9,052 nucleotides of DNA from Actinomycetes bacterium (GCA_023416315.1 JAEZIA010000080.1:1-9052), one strand, 5' to 3'; shown: positions 1 through 5,889, counted from the first letter of the stretch. The notes: a model not told the origin generated them from the sequence alone. Numbers and translations are program-made.

Positions 1-779
1 TCCTTGGGATGGTCGTAGAGCCGCAGGTTGTCGCGGTTGATGCCGAGGTCGACGTACCACTGCAGGCGCGTGTCGATCCAATACTTGTGCCACTCGGCGG
101 CGGTCGAGGGCTCGACGAAGAACTCCATCTCCATCTGCTCGAACTCGCGGGTGCGGAAGATGAAGTTGCCGGGGGTGATCTCGTTGCGGAAACTCTTGCC
201 GATCTGGCCGATGCCGAAGGGCGGCTTCCTGCGCGACGTCGTGACCACGTTGGCGAAGTTGACGAATATGCCCTGCGCGGTCTCGGGTCGCAGGTAGTGC
301 AGACCCTCTTCGGTTTCGATCGGGCCGAGGTAGGTCTTGAGCATCATGTTGAAATCGCGCGGGTCGGTCCACTGCCCCTTGGTTCCGCAATCGGGGCAAG
401 CGATCTCGCTCATCGGCACGGAGTCGGGGTCCTCGATCCCTTTCTTCTCCGCGTAGGCCTCCTGCATGTGGTCCTGCCGATGCCGCTTGTGGCAGTTCAG
501 GCACTCCACCAGCGGATCGTTGAACACCTCGACGTGGCCCGAGGCGACCCACACCTCGCGCGGCAGGATGATCGCGCTGTCGAGACCGACCACGTCGTCC
601 CGGCTGGTGACCATCGACCGCCACCACTGCCGCTTGATGTTCTCCTTGAGCTCCACCCCCAAAGGTCCGTAGTCCCAAGCAGACTTGGTGCCGCCGTAGA
701 TTTCGCCGGACTGATACACGAGGCCACGACGCTTGGCCAGGTTTGCAATGGTGTCGATGATCGACGAAGACGGAGCCAC
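1..779 (-). CDS. glyS: Glycyl-tRNA synthetase (class II, alpha2 type), N-terminal part; 3' end outside window
   Basis: Charges tRNA-Gly with glycine in the cytoplasm. The visible 259 residues begin VAPSSSIIDTIANLAKRRG and carry the bacterial/eukaryotic alpha2-type GlyRS core: SGEIYGG (24-30), WDYGPLG (35-41), and the motif 2 region running from FRNE (197-200) through FRTREFEQMEMEF (208-220). Two CxxC pairs, Cys93/Cys96 (ECLNCH) and Cys128/Cys131 (ACPDCG), could form a Cys4 zinc knuckle in the insertion between the catalytic motifs. The gene runs off the left edge (residue 259 is K of HPK), so motif 3 and the anticodon-binding domain are not seen. I chose GTG at 779: no Shine-Dalgarno precedes it, but TACTCT (793-788 on the minus strand) fits a -10 placed for a leaderless transcript starting near 779-781. 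A TTG at 788 in the same frame is the alternative and would give MAPVAPSSS. Divergent from smtB. Family assignment is firm; the start is less so. Confidence 0.95.
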   Translation of the reverse strand, partial: MAPSSSIIDTIANLAKRRGLVYQSGEIYGGTKSAWDYGPLGVELKENIKRQWWRSMVTSRDDVVGLDSAIILPREVWVASGHVEVFNDPLVECLNCHKRHRQDHMQEAYAEKKGIEDPDSVPMSEIACPDCGTKGQWTDPRDFNMMLKTYLGPIETEEGLHYLRPETAQGIFVNFANVVTTSRRKPPFGIGQIGKSFRNEITPGNFIFRTREFEQMEMEFFVEPSTAAEWHKYWIDTRLQWYVDLGINRDNLRLYDHPK

Positions 780-787
780 GGGTGCCA

Positions 788-793
788 AGAGTA
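788..793 (-). promoter_or_regulatory. Putative -10 element of glyS
   Basis: On the minus strand TACTCT (TAnnnT class) lies 8 bases ahead of the GTG start at 779, which would place the transcription start at or next to the start codon. The best -35 candidate, GTGACC at 818-813, has a long 19-base spacer, so the promoter is only weakly supported. Confidence 0.35.
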
Positions 794-827
794 ACGATGC
801 GTCCGGTGCGCTGGTCACCCGCACTCG

Positions 828-855
828 TTGACATGCGTGATCGCGCATGTATCGT
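828..855 (+). promoter_or_regulatory. Promoter of smtB-furB
   Basis: A consensus -35 TTGACA (828-833) is followed after 16 bases by TATCGT (850-855), a mycobacterial TAnnnT -10. A start 6-8 bases downstream falls at about 861-863, only a few bases ahead of the smtB ATG at 866, so the transcript would be nearly leaderless. This agrees with the lack of a good ribosome-binding site there. The whole spacer is occupied by a palindrome listed separately. Confidence 0.65.
831..850. promoter_or_regulatory. 20-bp palindrome, probable SmtB operator
   Basis: ACATGCGTGA is followed directly by TCGCGCATGT. The two 10-base arms are complementary except for one pair (838/843). The palindrome begins inside the -35 hexamer and ends on the first base of the -10 hexamer, so a bound repressor would block RNA polymerase. 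ArsR/SmtB repressors bind such dyads over their own promoters, and the M. tuberculosis SmtB (Rv2358) is known as a zinc-released autorepressor of smtB-furB. Assignment to SmtB is inferred from position. Confidence 0.6.
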
Positions 856-865
856 GGCGAGCAGA

Positions 866-1228
866 ATGAAAACGGTTTCCACCTACGACCGCGCACACGA
901 CGACCATCACCAGCACAGCGACGCCCCGGTGTCCGATCTGCCGCCGCGTGACGTCCTCGACACCGCGGGCGATCTACTGCGTGCGCTGGCCGCGCCGGTG
1001 CGGATCGCGATCGTGCTGCAGTTGCGCGAGTCCACGCGCTGCGTGCACGAACTCGTCGACACACTCGGGGTGCCCCAGCCGTTGGTGAGCCAGCACCTGC
1101 GCATCCTCAAGGCCGCAGGCGTGGTCGCGGGTGAGCGTTCCGGCCGCGAGGTGCTCTACCGCCTCGTCGACCACCACCTCGCGCACATCGTCGCCGCCGC
1201 CGTGACACACGCCGCGGAGGACCAGTGA
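866..1228 (+). CDS. smtB: Zinc-responsive ArsR/SmtB-family repressor
   Basis: A 120-residue metal-sensing winged-helix repressor, expected to bind DNA when zinc is low and to release it when zinc is bound. The core LLRALAAPVRIAIVLQLRES (37-56) and the helix-turn-helix region VPQPLVSQHLRILKAAGVV (69-87) are typical, followed by the wing (GREVLYRL). The alpha5 zinc site DxHx10HxxE is intact: Asp102, His104, His115, Glu118. The N-terminus is rich in His (11, 14, 15, 17), which may add metal ligands. Strongly similar to M. tuberculosis Rv2358. The open frame reaches back to 782, but I chose ATG 866 because the promoter -10 is at 850-855 and homologous sequence begins after it. furB follows with a 4-base overlap, so the two are co-transcribed and translationally coupled. 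Confidence 0.93.
   Translation: MKTVSTYDRAHDDHHQHSDAPVSDLPPRDVLDTAGDLLRALAAPVRIAIVLQLRESTRCVHELVDTLGVPQPLVSQHLRILKAAGVVAGERSGREVLYRLVDHHLAHIVAAAVTHAAEDQ
867..881. promoter_or_regulatory. Zur-like box across the smtB start codon
   Basis: TGAAAACGGTTTCCA is a 15-base dyad with one mismatched pair (869/879). It matches 12 of 15 positions of the actinobacterial Zur consensus TGAAAATGATTTTCA as I remember it. It overlaps the smtB ATG and lies just past the expected transcription start, a workable place for FurB/Zur repression. It is also coding sequence and could be chance, and I do not know of proven Zur control of this operon. Confidence 0.3.
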
Positions 1229-1635
1229 CCACGTCGGGCACCGCCCCCGGTTTGCGCGCCACCAGGCAGCGGGCGGCCATCTCGGCGCTGCTGGAAAAAC
1301 TCGACGACTTCCGCTCCGCACAGGAACTGCACGACGAACTGCGCCGCCGCGGCGAAGGCATCGGGCTGACCACGGTGTACCGAACGCTGCAGTCGATGGC
1401 CGCCGCCGGATTGGTCGACACCCTGCGCACCGACACCGGTGAATCGGTGTACCGGCGCTGCTCCGACCACCATCACCACCACCTGGTGTGCCGGATGTGC
1501 GGTTGCACCGTCGAGGTGCAGGGCGGTCAGGTCGAGGCGTGGGCCGCCGATGTCGCCCGCGAACACGGCTTCTCCGATGTCAGCCACACGATCGAGATCT
1601 TCGGCGTCTGCGGCGACTGCGCGCAGGCGGATTAG
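1225..1635 (+). CDS. furB: Zinc uptake regulator FurB/Zur
   Basis: A 136-residue Fur-family repressor that, when loaded with zinc, shuts off zinc uptake and zinc-saving genes. The winged helix covers about residues 10-75 (LRATRQRAAISALLE; GLTTVYRTLQSMAAAGLVDTL). All metal sites known from the M. tuberculosis FurB structure map here: the Cys4 structural site (Cys89, Cys92, Cys129, Cys132), a regulatory site (Asp65, Cys79, His84, His86) and a third site (His83, His85, Glu104, His121). The five-His run at 82-86 is characteristic. The start is GTG 1225, overlapping the smtB stop as GTGA, with GGAGG at 1216-1220. Pairing a zinc-released repressor (SmtB) with a zinc-activated one (FurB) means furB is made when zinc is plentiful, which is known for M. 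tuberculosis. The 3' end overlaps the convergent small gene by 4 bases. Confidence 0.96.
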   Translation: MTTSGTAPGLRATRQRAAISALLEKLDDFRSAQELHDELRRRGEGIGLTTVYRTLQSMAAAGLVDTLRTDTGESVYRRCSDHHHHHLVCRMCGCTVEVQGGQVEAWAADVAREHGFSDVSHTIEIFGVCGDCAQAD

Positions 1636-2036
1636 CCGTCCGCGTCGCCGGTCAGTTCGCGGCGCGCGTCGGCCCCCACGCTGAGCACCATCATGATCAG
1701 GGTCTGCAGCGCGTGGTCGGTCAGGCCGGCAGCGGGAAAGTTGTAGCGCAACGTGACGTCGCCGACGTCACCGCCTGCGACCTGCTCGGCCAGCGACACC
1801 GTTCCGAGCACGGTGCTATTCGCCAGGTGTGCGACCTTGCCGCGAATGTCGTTGTCCAGCGGCAGATCCCACGCCACGATCTGGGTCAGCGAGACCATCT
1901 CCAGATCGTCGGCGATCGCCACGACGCGCAGCGAGGCAAATGTGTGGTCGTGGTGGACGGTCAGCGCGCCGTCGTCCTCCTCCTGGTACGGCAACACACC
2001 GTCGAGTGCCGCCCGCATCCGATCGGCAAGGCTCAT
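1632..2036 (-). CDS. YbjN-like conserved protein (Rv2360c homologue)
   Basis: A 134-residue, mainly acidic, soluble protein without signal peptide or membrane segment. It opens MSLADRMRAALDGVLPY and contains ASLRVVAIADDLEMVSLTQIVAWDLPL, then LRYNFPAAGLTDHALQTLIMMVL. This alternation of strands and helices resembles YbjN / type III secretion chaperone-like folds, but the resemblance is from memory and no catalytic motif is visible. Function unknown. The frame is open back to 2090, but I chose ATG 2036 because it overlaps the uppS stop by one base (TGATG), a standard coupling arrangement, and the next residues match the mycobacterial family start. It is the last gene of recO-uppS and converges on furB with a 4-base overlap, leaving no room for a terminator outside the coding regions. 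Confidence 0.8.
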   Translation of the reverse strand: MSLADRMRAALDGVLPYQEEDDGALTVHHDHTFASLRVVAIADDLEMVSLTQIVAWDLPLDNDIRGKVAHLANSTVLGTVSLAEQVAGGDVGDVTLRYNFPAAGLTDHALQTLIMMVLSVGADARRELTGDADG

Positions 2037-2959
2037 CAGGCTCGCCCGAATCTGCGGTTGCGGTTCACGTATTCCTCGCATGCCGCCCATAGATCACGGC
2101 GGTCGTAGTCCGGCCACAGCTTGTCCTGGAAGACGTATTCGGCGTAGGCCGCCTGCCACAGCAGAAAGTTGCTGGCCCGCTGCTCCCCCGACGTTCTGAT
2201 GAACAGATCGACGTCGGGGATGTCGGCGCGGTGCAAGTGCTTGGCGAAGGCGGCTTCGCTGATGCGGCTCGGGTTGATCTTGCCGTCGACGGCTTCCTGC
2301 GCGAGTTCGCGTGCCGCCTCGACGATTTCGGTGCGTCCGCCGTAGTTGACGCAGTAGTTGATGGTGATGACGTCGTTGTCGACCGTCATCTGCTCGGCGA
2401 TGTCGAACTCCTTGATGACGCTGCGCCACATCCGGGGCCTCGAGCCGACCCAGCGCATGCGGACCCCCATGTCGTTGAGGTTCTCCCGCCTGCGCCGGAC
2501 GACGTCGCGGTTGAACCCCATCAGGAAACGGACTTCTTCGGTGCTGCGTTTCCAGTTCTCCGTCGAGAACGCGTACACAGTCAGATGCTTGATGCCGATT
2601 TCGATGGCGCCGCAGGTGATGTCGATGAGCACCGCCTCGCCCATCTTGTGGCCCTCGGTGCGGCTCAATCCGCGCTGCGTTGCCCAGCGACCGTTGCCGT
2701 CCATCACGACAGCGACGTGCTTGGGCATCTGGTCGGCCGGGATGGCCGGCGGCACCGCTTTCGAGGTGTGCTGGGGCGGCCGGCGCGGCCCTCCGTCGGG
2801 GGCGGGGGGCAGCTCGGGAAACACGACCGGCCACACCGACGTGTCGGGGAACACCGGGTAGTCGTCGGGCGCCGGGGGCAGCTGCGGAAAGCGCTCTTTC
2901 CGCCTGCGGTCAGCCCCCCGCCACGAGCTGGTCACCCGGTTCATCGCCATATGGCTCAT
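2036..2959 (-). CDS. uppS: Long-chain (Z)-polyprenyl diphosphate synthase (decaprenyl diphosphate synthase)
   Basis: A cis-prenyltransferase that elongates a short allylic diphosphate with isopentenyl diphosphate. The M. tuberculosis homologue Rv2361c makes the C50 decaprenyl diphosphate that becomes the lipid carrier for peptidoglycan, arabinogalactan and lipoarabinomannan. In the 307-residue product HVAVVMDGNGRWATQRG holds the catalytic Asp87 of DGNGRW (87-92). YAFSTENW (129-136) and RTSGEQR (255-261) with SNF (263-265) complete the substrate site. The N-terminus is a proline-rich extension of about 70 residues with a twice-repeated FP(Q/E)LPPAPD (24-32 and 47-55), typical of the mycobacterial enzyme. 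I chose ATG 2959 because GGAGGT lies upstream at 2976-2971. ATG 2950, ATG 2944 and GTG 2935 remain possible. The start lies inside recO (overlap about 50 bases) and the stop touches the next gene, so all three are one operon. Confidence 0.93.
   Translation of the reverse strand: MSHMAMNRVTSSWRGADRRRKERFPQLPPAPDDYPVFPDTSVWPVVFPELPPAPDGGPRRPPQHTSKAVPPAIPADQMPKHVAVVMDGNGRWATQRGLSRTEGHKMGEAVLIDITCGAIEIGIKHLTVYAFSTENWKRSTEEVRFLMGFNRDVVRRRRENLNDMGVRMRWVGSRPRMWRSVIKEFDIAEQMTVDNDVITINYCVNYGGRTEIVEAARELAQEAVDGKINPSRISEAAFAKHLHRADIPDVDLFIRTSGEQRASNFLLWQAAYAEYVFQDKLWPDYDRRDLWAACEEYVNRNRRFGRA
2795..2890 (-). repeat. Two-copy coding repeat in the uppS N-terminal extension
   Basis: The stretches 2795-2820 and 2864-2889 are near copies at a 69-base (23-codon) distance, differing at only a few positions. 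On the minus strand both encode FPxLPPAPD. The conserved reading frame suggests an old in-frame duplication or selection for a proline motif. Confidence 0.6.
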
Positions 2960-3731
2960 CCTGCCTGAACACCTCCATACCGTGGTCAGCGGGCCGCCGG
3001 TAGACACGCTCCACCAGCGGCAGGGTGCGTAGCTGGCGCTCCAGGTGCCACTGCAGGTGCGCAGCGACCAGGCCGCTGGCGTGGCTGCGGTGCGACGGCG
3101 ACGACGCCTCCGCGTGTTCCCAGTCGCCGTCGTGCAGCGCCGCCATCAGATCCAGCACCGCCTGCGGCGGCGTGGTCGAGCCGGACGGGCGGCAATGCAT
3201 GCAGACACTGCCACCAGCGGCAATGTGGAAAGCCCGGTGCGGGCCCGGCGCCGCGCAGCGGGCGCATTCGGTCAGTGATGGCGCCCAGCCTGCGATCCCC
3301 ATCGCCCGCAGCAGATAGGCGTCCAGGACCAGCTCGCGGCTGCGGGTGCCGTCGGCCACCGCACGCAACGCCCCGACCGTGAGCCGGTGCAGCGCCGGCG
3401 CCGGGGCGCGTTCCTCCCCGGCGAGGCGCTCGGCGGTCTCCAGGACCGCGCAGGCGCTGGTGTAGCGGCCGTAGTCACTGACGATGTCGGTGGCGAAGGC
3501 GTCGATCGAAACCACCTGGGTGACGATGTCCAGGTTGCGGCCGGGATGCAGCTGGACGTCGATGTGGGCGAACGGCTCCAGCCGGGAACCGAACTTGCTG
3601 CGGGTACGGCGCACACCCTTGGCGACCGCGCGAACCAGGCCGTGGTCGCGGGTCAGCAAGGTGACGATGCGGTCGGCCTCACCGAGCTTGTGCTGGCGCA
3701 GCACGACCGCCCGATCCCGATACAGCCGCAT
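2910..3731 (-). CDS. recO: DNA repair protein RecO
   Basis: A 273-residue recombination mediator that, with RecR, helps load RecA onto SSB-coated single-stranded DNA and anneals strands. The N-terminal OB-fold region starts MRLYRDRAVVLRQHKLGEADRIVTLLT and includes the basic VRAVAKGVRRTRSKFGSRLEPF (33-54). A helical C-terminal part carries a zinc finger with Cys156/Cys159 (ECARC) and Cys177/Cys180 (VCMHC). The length is close to the roughly 265 residues of the M. tuberculosis protein, with a divergent C-terminal tail. The frame is open back to 3797, but ATG 3731 begins exactly where family homology begins. First gene of the recO-uppS-YbjN-like operon, divergent from amiA2 across a 64-base gap in which I see no convincing recO promoter. 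Confidence 0.96.
   Translation of the reverse strand: MRLYRDRAVVLRQHKLGEADRIVTLLTRDHGLVRAVAKGVRRTRSKFGSRLEPFAHIDVQLHPGRNLDIVTQVVSIDAFATDIVSDYGRYTSACAVLETAERLAGEERAPAPALHRLTVGALRAVADGTRSRELVLDAYLLRAMGIAGWAPSLTECARCAAPGPHRAFHIAAGGSVCMHCRPSGSTTPPQAVLDLMAALHDGDWEHAEASSPSHRSHASGLVAAHLQWHLERQLRTLPLVERVYRRPADHGMEVFRQDEPYGDEPGDQLVAGG
2971..2976 (-). promoter_or_regulatory. Shine-Dalgarno of uppS
   Basis: GGAGGT on the minus strand, inside the recO coding region, 11 bases ahead of ATG 2959. A second, weaker AGGCAGG lies directly against that ATG. The core is 20 or more bases from the later candidate starts, which is why 2959 is preferred. Confidence 0.5.
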
Positions 3732-3779
3732 TCGACCAGTTTCCCACCGCATTGCGACATAAGCGCGGACCCGCGCCGT

Positions 3780-3785
3780 TAGTCT
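3780..3785 (+). promoter_or_regulatory. Putative -10 element of amiA2
   Basis: TAGTCT (TAnnnT) lies 10 bases ahead of the amiA2 ATG, so the transcript would have almost no leader, and no Shine-Dalgarno is present. No good -35 is visible at normal spacing. Confidence 0.35.
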
Positions 3786-3795
3786 CAACCTCGCC

Positions 3796-5250
3796 ATGAC
3801 AGCTCACACCAGTTTGGGCAGGCCGCCGCGGTTTCCGACCATCGGCGAACAGCTCTATCAACTGGCCAGCGGCACGGTCACCTCCGCCGAACTGGTCCGA
3901 CGGTCGCTGCGCGCGATCACCGCAAGCCAGTCCACGCTCAACGCGTTCCGGGTGGTGCTCACCGAGTCTGCGCTCGCCGAGGCAGCCGACGCCGACCGCC
4001 GACGTGCCGCCGGGGAGCAGGCGCCGCTGCTCGGCATCCCCATCGCGGTCAAGGACGATGTCGACGTCGCGGGTGTACCGACCCTGTTCGGCACCGCCGG
4101 TCCGGTCCGGCCCGCGACCGAGGACTCCGAGGTGGTGCGCCGGCTCCGCGAGGCCGGCGCGGTGATCGTCGGAAAGACGAACTGCTGCGAACTCGGCCAG
4201 TGGCCGTTCACCAGCGGCCCGGCATTCGGCCACACCCGGAATCCCTGGTCGCGCAAGCACACTCCGGGCGGATCCTCGGGTGGCAGCGCCGCCGCGGTCG
4301 CGGCCGGGCTGGTGGCCGCGGCCATCGGTTCCGACGGCGCGGGCAGTGTCCGGGTGCCCGCCGCCTGGACCCACCTCGTCGGCATCAAGCCGCAGCGCGG
4401 CCGCATCTCGACCTGGCCGATCCGGGAACCGTTCAACGGCATCACCGTCAACGGCGTGCTGGCCCGCACGGTCGCCGACGCCGCGCTGGTCCTCGACGCC
4501 GCGTCCGGCAACGTCGAGGAGGATCTGCACAAGCCGCCGCCTGTGCGGATGTCCGACTCCGTCGGCGCGGCCCCCGGGCCGTTGAAGATCGCGCTGTCCA
4601 CCCGGTTCCCGTTCACGCTCTTTCCTGCCAGGCTGCATCGCGAGATCCGGGTCGCACTGACCGGGGTCGCCGAGCAGCTCGGCATGCTCGGCCACACCGT
4701 GATGGCGGGCAATCCTAATTACGGTGTGCGGCTGCCGCTGACGTTCTTACCGCGGTCCACCGCCGGACTGCTGGAATGGGCCGACCGACTCGGTGACGAC
4801 GTCACGTTCGACCCGCGCACCGAGGCCAATATGCGGATGGGCCGGCTGCTGGCGGGATCGATGCTGCGCCGCGCCAAGGCCAGCGAGCCGAGACTGCACC
4901 GCCGCGTCGGGGAGATCTTCCGCTCGGTCGACGTCGTACTGGCGCCGACGACGGCCCAGCCACCGCCGCCTGCACGTAGATTCGACGACCTCGGTCCGAT
5001 GGGAACCGACCGCGCGATGATCGCCGCGTGCCCGGTCACGTTCCCGTGGAACCTGCTGGGCTGGCCGTCGATCAGCATTCCGGCCGGCTTCACCTCTGAC
5101 GGCCTGCCGATCGGCGTGCAGCTGATGGGCCCGGCCAACAGCGAGCCGCTGCTGATCTCGCTGGCCGCGGAGCTGGAGGCGATCAACGGCTGGGCCAACA
5201 AGCAGCCCGAGATCTGGTGGAACACCCCGGTCCCGACCGCCTCCGAGTGA
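3796..5250 (+). CDS. amiA2: Amidase (amidase-signature family), AmiA2 homologue
   Basis: A 484-residue hydrolase of carboxylic amides, expected in the cytoplasm; the natural substrate is not known. The amidase-signature Ser-cisSer-Lys triad is complete: Lys86 in IPIAVKDDVD, Ser160 in the glycine/serine loop TPGGSSGGS (156-164), and the nucleophile Ser184 in SDGAGSVR (179-186). GAVIVGKTN (121-129) and the C-terminal LLGWPSISIPAGFTSDGLPIGVQLMGP are also typical. Closely similar along its length to M. tuberculosis Rv2363, with a different N-terminus. The start at ATG 3796 has no ribosome-binding site and may be leaderless. Divergent from recO and convergent with tetR (5-base gap). The motif around the nucleophile reads GAGS where many family members have GGGS or GGS. 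Confidence 0.95.
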   Translation: MTAHTSLGRPPRFPTIGEQLYQLASGTVTSAELVRRSLRAITASQSTLNAFRVVLTESALAEAADADRRRAAGEQAPLLGIPIAVKDDVDVAGVPTLFGTAGPVRPATEDSEVVRRLREAGAVIVGKTNCCELGQWPFTSGPAFGHTRNPWSRKHTPGGSSGGSAAAVAAGLVAAAIGSDGAGSVRVPAAWTHLVGIKPQRGRISTWPIREPFNGITVNGVLARTVADAALVLDAASGNVEEDLHKPPPVRMSDSVGAAPGPLKIALSTRFPFTLFPARLHREIRVALTGVAEQLGMLGHTVMAGNPNYGVRLPLTFLPRSTAGLLEWADRLGDDVTFDPRTEANMRMGRLLAGSMLRRAKASEPRLHRRVGEIFRSVDVVLAPTTAQPPPPARRFDDLGPMGTDRAMIAACPVTFPWNLLGWPSISIPAGFTSDGLPIGVQLMGPANSEPLLISLAAELEAINGWANKQPEIWWNTPVPTASE

Positions 5251-5255
5251 GCGGG

Positions 5256-5801
5256 CTACACCGTGAGGTAGCGCTGCAGCGTCGGACCGACCCAGTCGAC
5301 GACCTCCTGGTGCGTCATCGCCACGAGCGGCGGGAAGGCCAGTACATAGCGACACAGCGCCATTCCGAGCACCTGTGAGGAGGCCAACCCGGCGCGCATC
5401 GGAGCGTCGGCGGCATTCCCGGTCGCGGCGGTCACCACCGGCCCCAGCTGCGTGGCGAAGATCGTCCTCATCCGTTCGGCCACCGCCTCATTGGTGACAC
5501 CGACACGAAGCAGGATGAGCAGCGCTTCGTCCCGCTCCCACCGCTCGACGAAATGCGCGGCCAACGCGGCACCCAGCCGGTCCGCGGGGATGTCGGAGAG
5601 GTCGGGCAGTTCCAGGTCGAACTCGGCGGCCGCGCCGAACAGCGCCTCCTTGTTGCCGAAGTAGCGCATCACCATCGACGGGTCGATGCCGGCATCGGCG
5701 GCGATCGCCCGGATGGTCGCCTTCTCGTATCCGTCGGCGGCGAATCGCTCGCGGGCCGCGGCGAGGATCACCGCCTTGGTCTCCGTGGACGAACGCCTCA
5801 T
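5256..5801 (-). CDS. TetR/AcrR-family transcriptional repressor
   Basis: A 181-residue regulator. The N-terminal helix-turn-helix (about 8-55) is clear: TKAVILAAARERFAADGYEKATIRAIAADAGIDPSMVMRYFGNKEALF. The helical C-terminal part (about 60-181) would bind an effector and dimerise; it resembles the C-terminal domain common in actinobacterial TetR proteins, and the ligand cannot be read from sequence. ATG 5801 overlaps the first base of a tandem palindrome, and a TACACT -10 lies 8-13 bases upstream, so the transcript is probably leaderless and self-repressed. It is divergent from the FAD monooxygenase, whose promoter lies in the same 98-base gap, so it most likely represses both and releases them when it binds the enzyme's substrate or a related compound. 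Neither gene is in the M. tuberculosis amiA2-era interval as I remember it. Confidence 0.92.
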   Translation of the reverse strand: MRRSSTETKAVILAAARERFAADGYEKATIRAIAADAGIDPSMVMRYFGNKEALFGAAAEFDLELPDLSDIPADRLGAALAAHFVERWERDEALLILLRVGVTNEAVAERMRTIFATQLGPVVTAATGNAADAPMRAGLASSQVLGMALCRYVLAFPPLVAMTHQEVVDWVGPTLQRYLTV

Positions 5802-5832
5802 GCCAACAAGTGTAGGCCAACATTCGTTGACA
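5801..5832. promoter_or_regulatory. Operator copy 1 (two tandem palindromes), probable TetR-family repressor site
   Basis: Two adjoining 14-bp dyads at 5803-5816 (CCAACA-AG-TGTAGG) and 5817-5830 (CCAACA-TT-CGTTGA), each imperfect. As a block it matches operator copy 2 at 27 of 32 positions. It covers the tetR start-codon edge and -10, and contains the -35 TTGACA of the monooxygenase promoter, so binding here would silence both genes. Confidence 0.8.
5809..5814 (-). promoter_or_regulatory. Putative -10 element of tetR
   Basis: TACACT on the minus strand, ending 7 bases ahead of the tetR ATG at 5801, lies inside operator copy 1. A start next to the ATG is expected. No clear -35 at the usual distance. 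Confidence 0.45.
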
Positions 5833-5855
5833 TCTACCCGGGTCCGGAATAGCGT
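5827..5855 (+). promoter_or_regulatory. Promoter of the FAD monooxygenase
   Basis: Consensus -35 TTGACA (5827-5832), a 17-base spacer and TAGCGT (5850-5855) as -10. Transcription would start near 5862, inside operator copy 2. The -35 is part of operator copy 1. This is the best-formed promoter in the window. Confidence 0.75.
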
Positions 5856-5857
5856 TA

Positions 5858-5889
5858 TGCCAACAAATGTTGGCCAACATATGTTGGCA
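5858..5889. promoter_or_regulatory. Operator copy 2 (two tandem palindromes), probable TetR-family repressor site
   Basis: CCAACA-AA-TGTTGG (5860-5873; perfect arms) and CCAACATATGTTGG (5874-5887; perfect palindrome, extending to 16 bases at 5873-5888) adjoin exactly. The block spans the expected transcription start and ends one base before the Shine-Dalgarno, so it would act as a roadblock operator. Copy 1 lies 57 bases upstream, start to start. Confidence 0.85.

Noticed and set aside
9..794. Long plus-strand open frame opposite glyS
   Set aside because: It is the mirror of a clear GlyRS coding frame in GC-rich DNA; the translation has no recognisable family or ribosome-binding site.
782..865. 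Upstream extension of smtB to ATG 782 or 833
   Set aside because: The extension contains the promoter and the operator palindrome, and the extra residues have no likeness to SmtB proteins.
2037..2090. Extension of the YbjN-like protein to ATG 2090
   Set aside because: It would run 54 bases into uppS, while ATG 2036 is coupled to the uppS stop and begins the conserved sequence.
2231..2968. Long plus-strand open frame opposite uppS
   Set aside because: Antisense shadow of a strongly conserved enzyme; low-complexity D/V/H/R-rich translation without domains.
3732..3796. Extension of recO back to ATG 3797
   Set aside because: RecO family homology begins exactly at MRLYRDRAVVL (3731); the extension would overlap the divergent amiA2 start and its promoter region.
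3679..4695. Long minus-strand open frame opposite amiA2 and the start of recO
   Set aside because: The opposite strand encodes a full amidase with all active-site residues; the antisense product is an R/G-rich shadow.
5801..5889. The repeated palindromes as a CRISPR or transposon end
   Set aside because: There are only two blocks, no spacer/repeat periodicity, no cas or transposase gene, and the position over two promoters fits operators.
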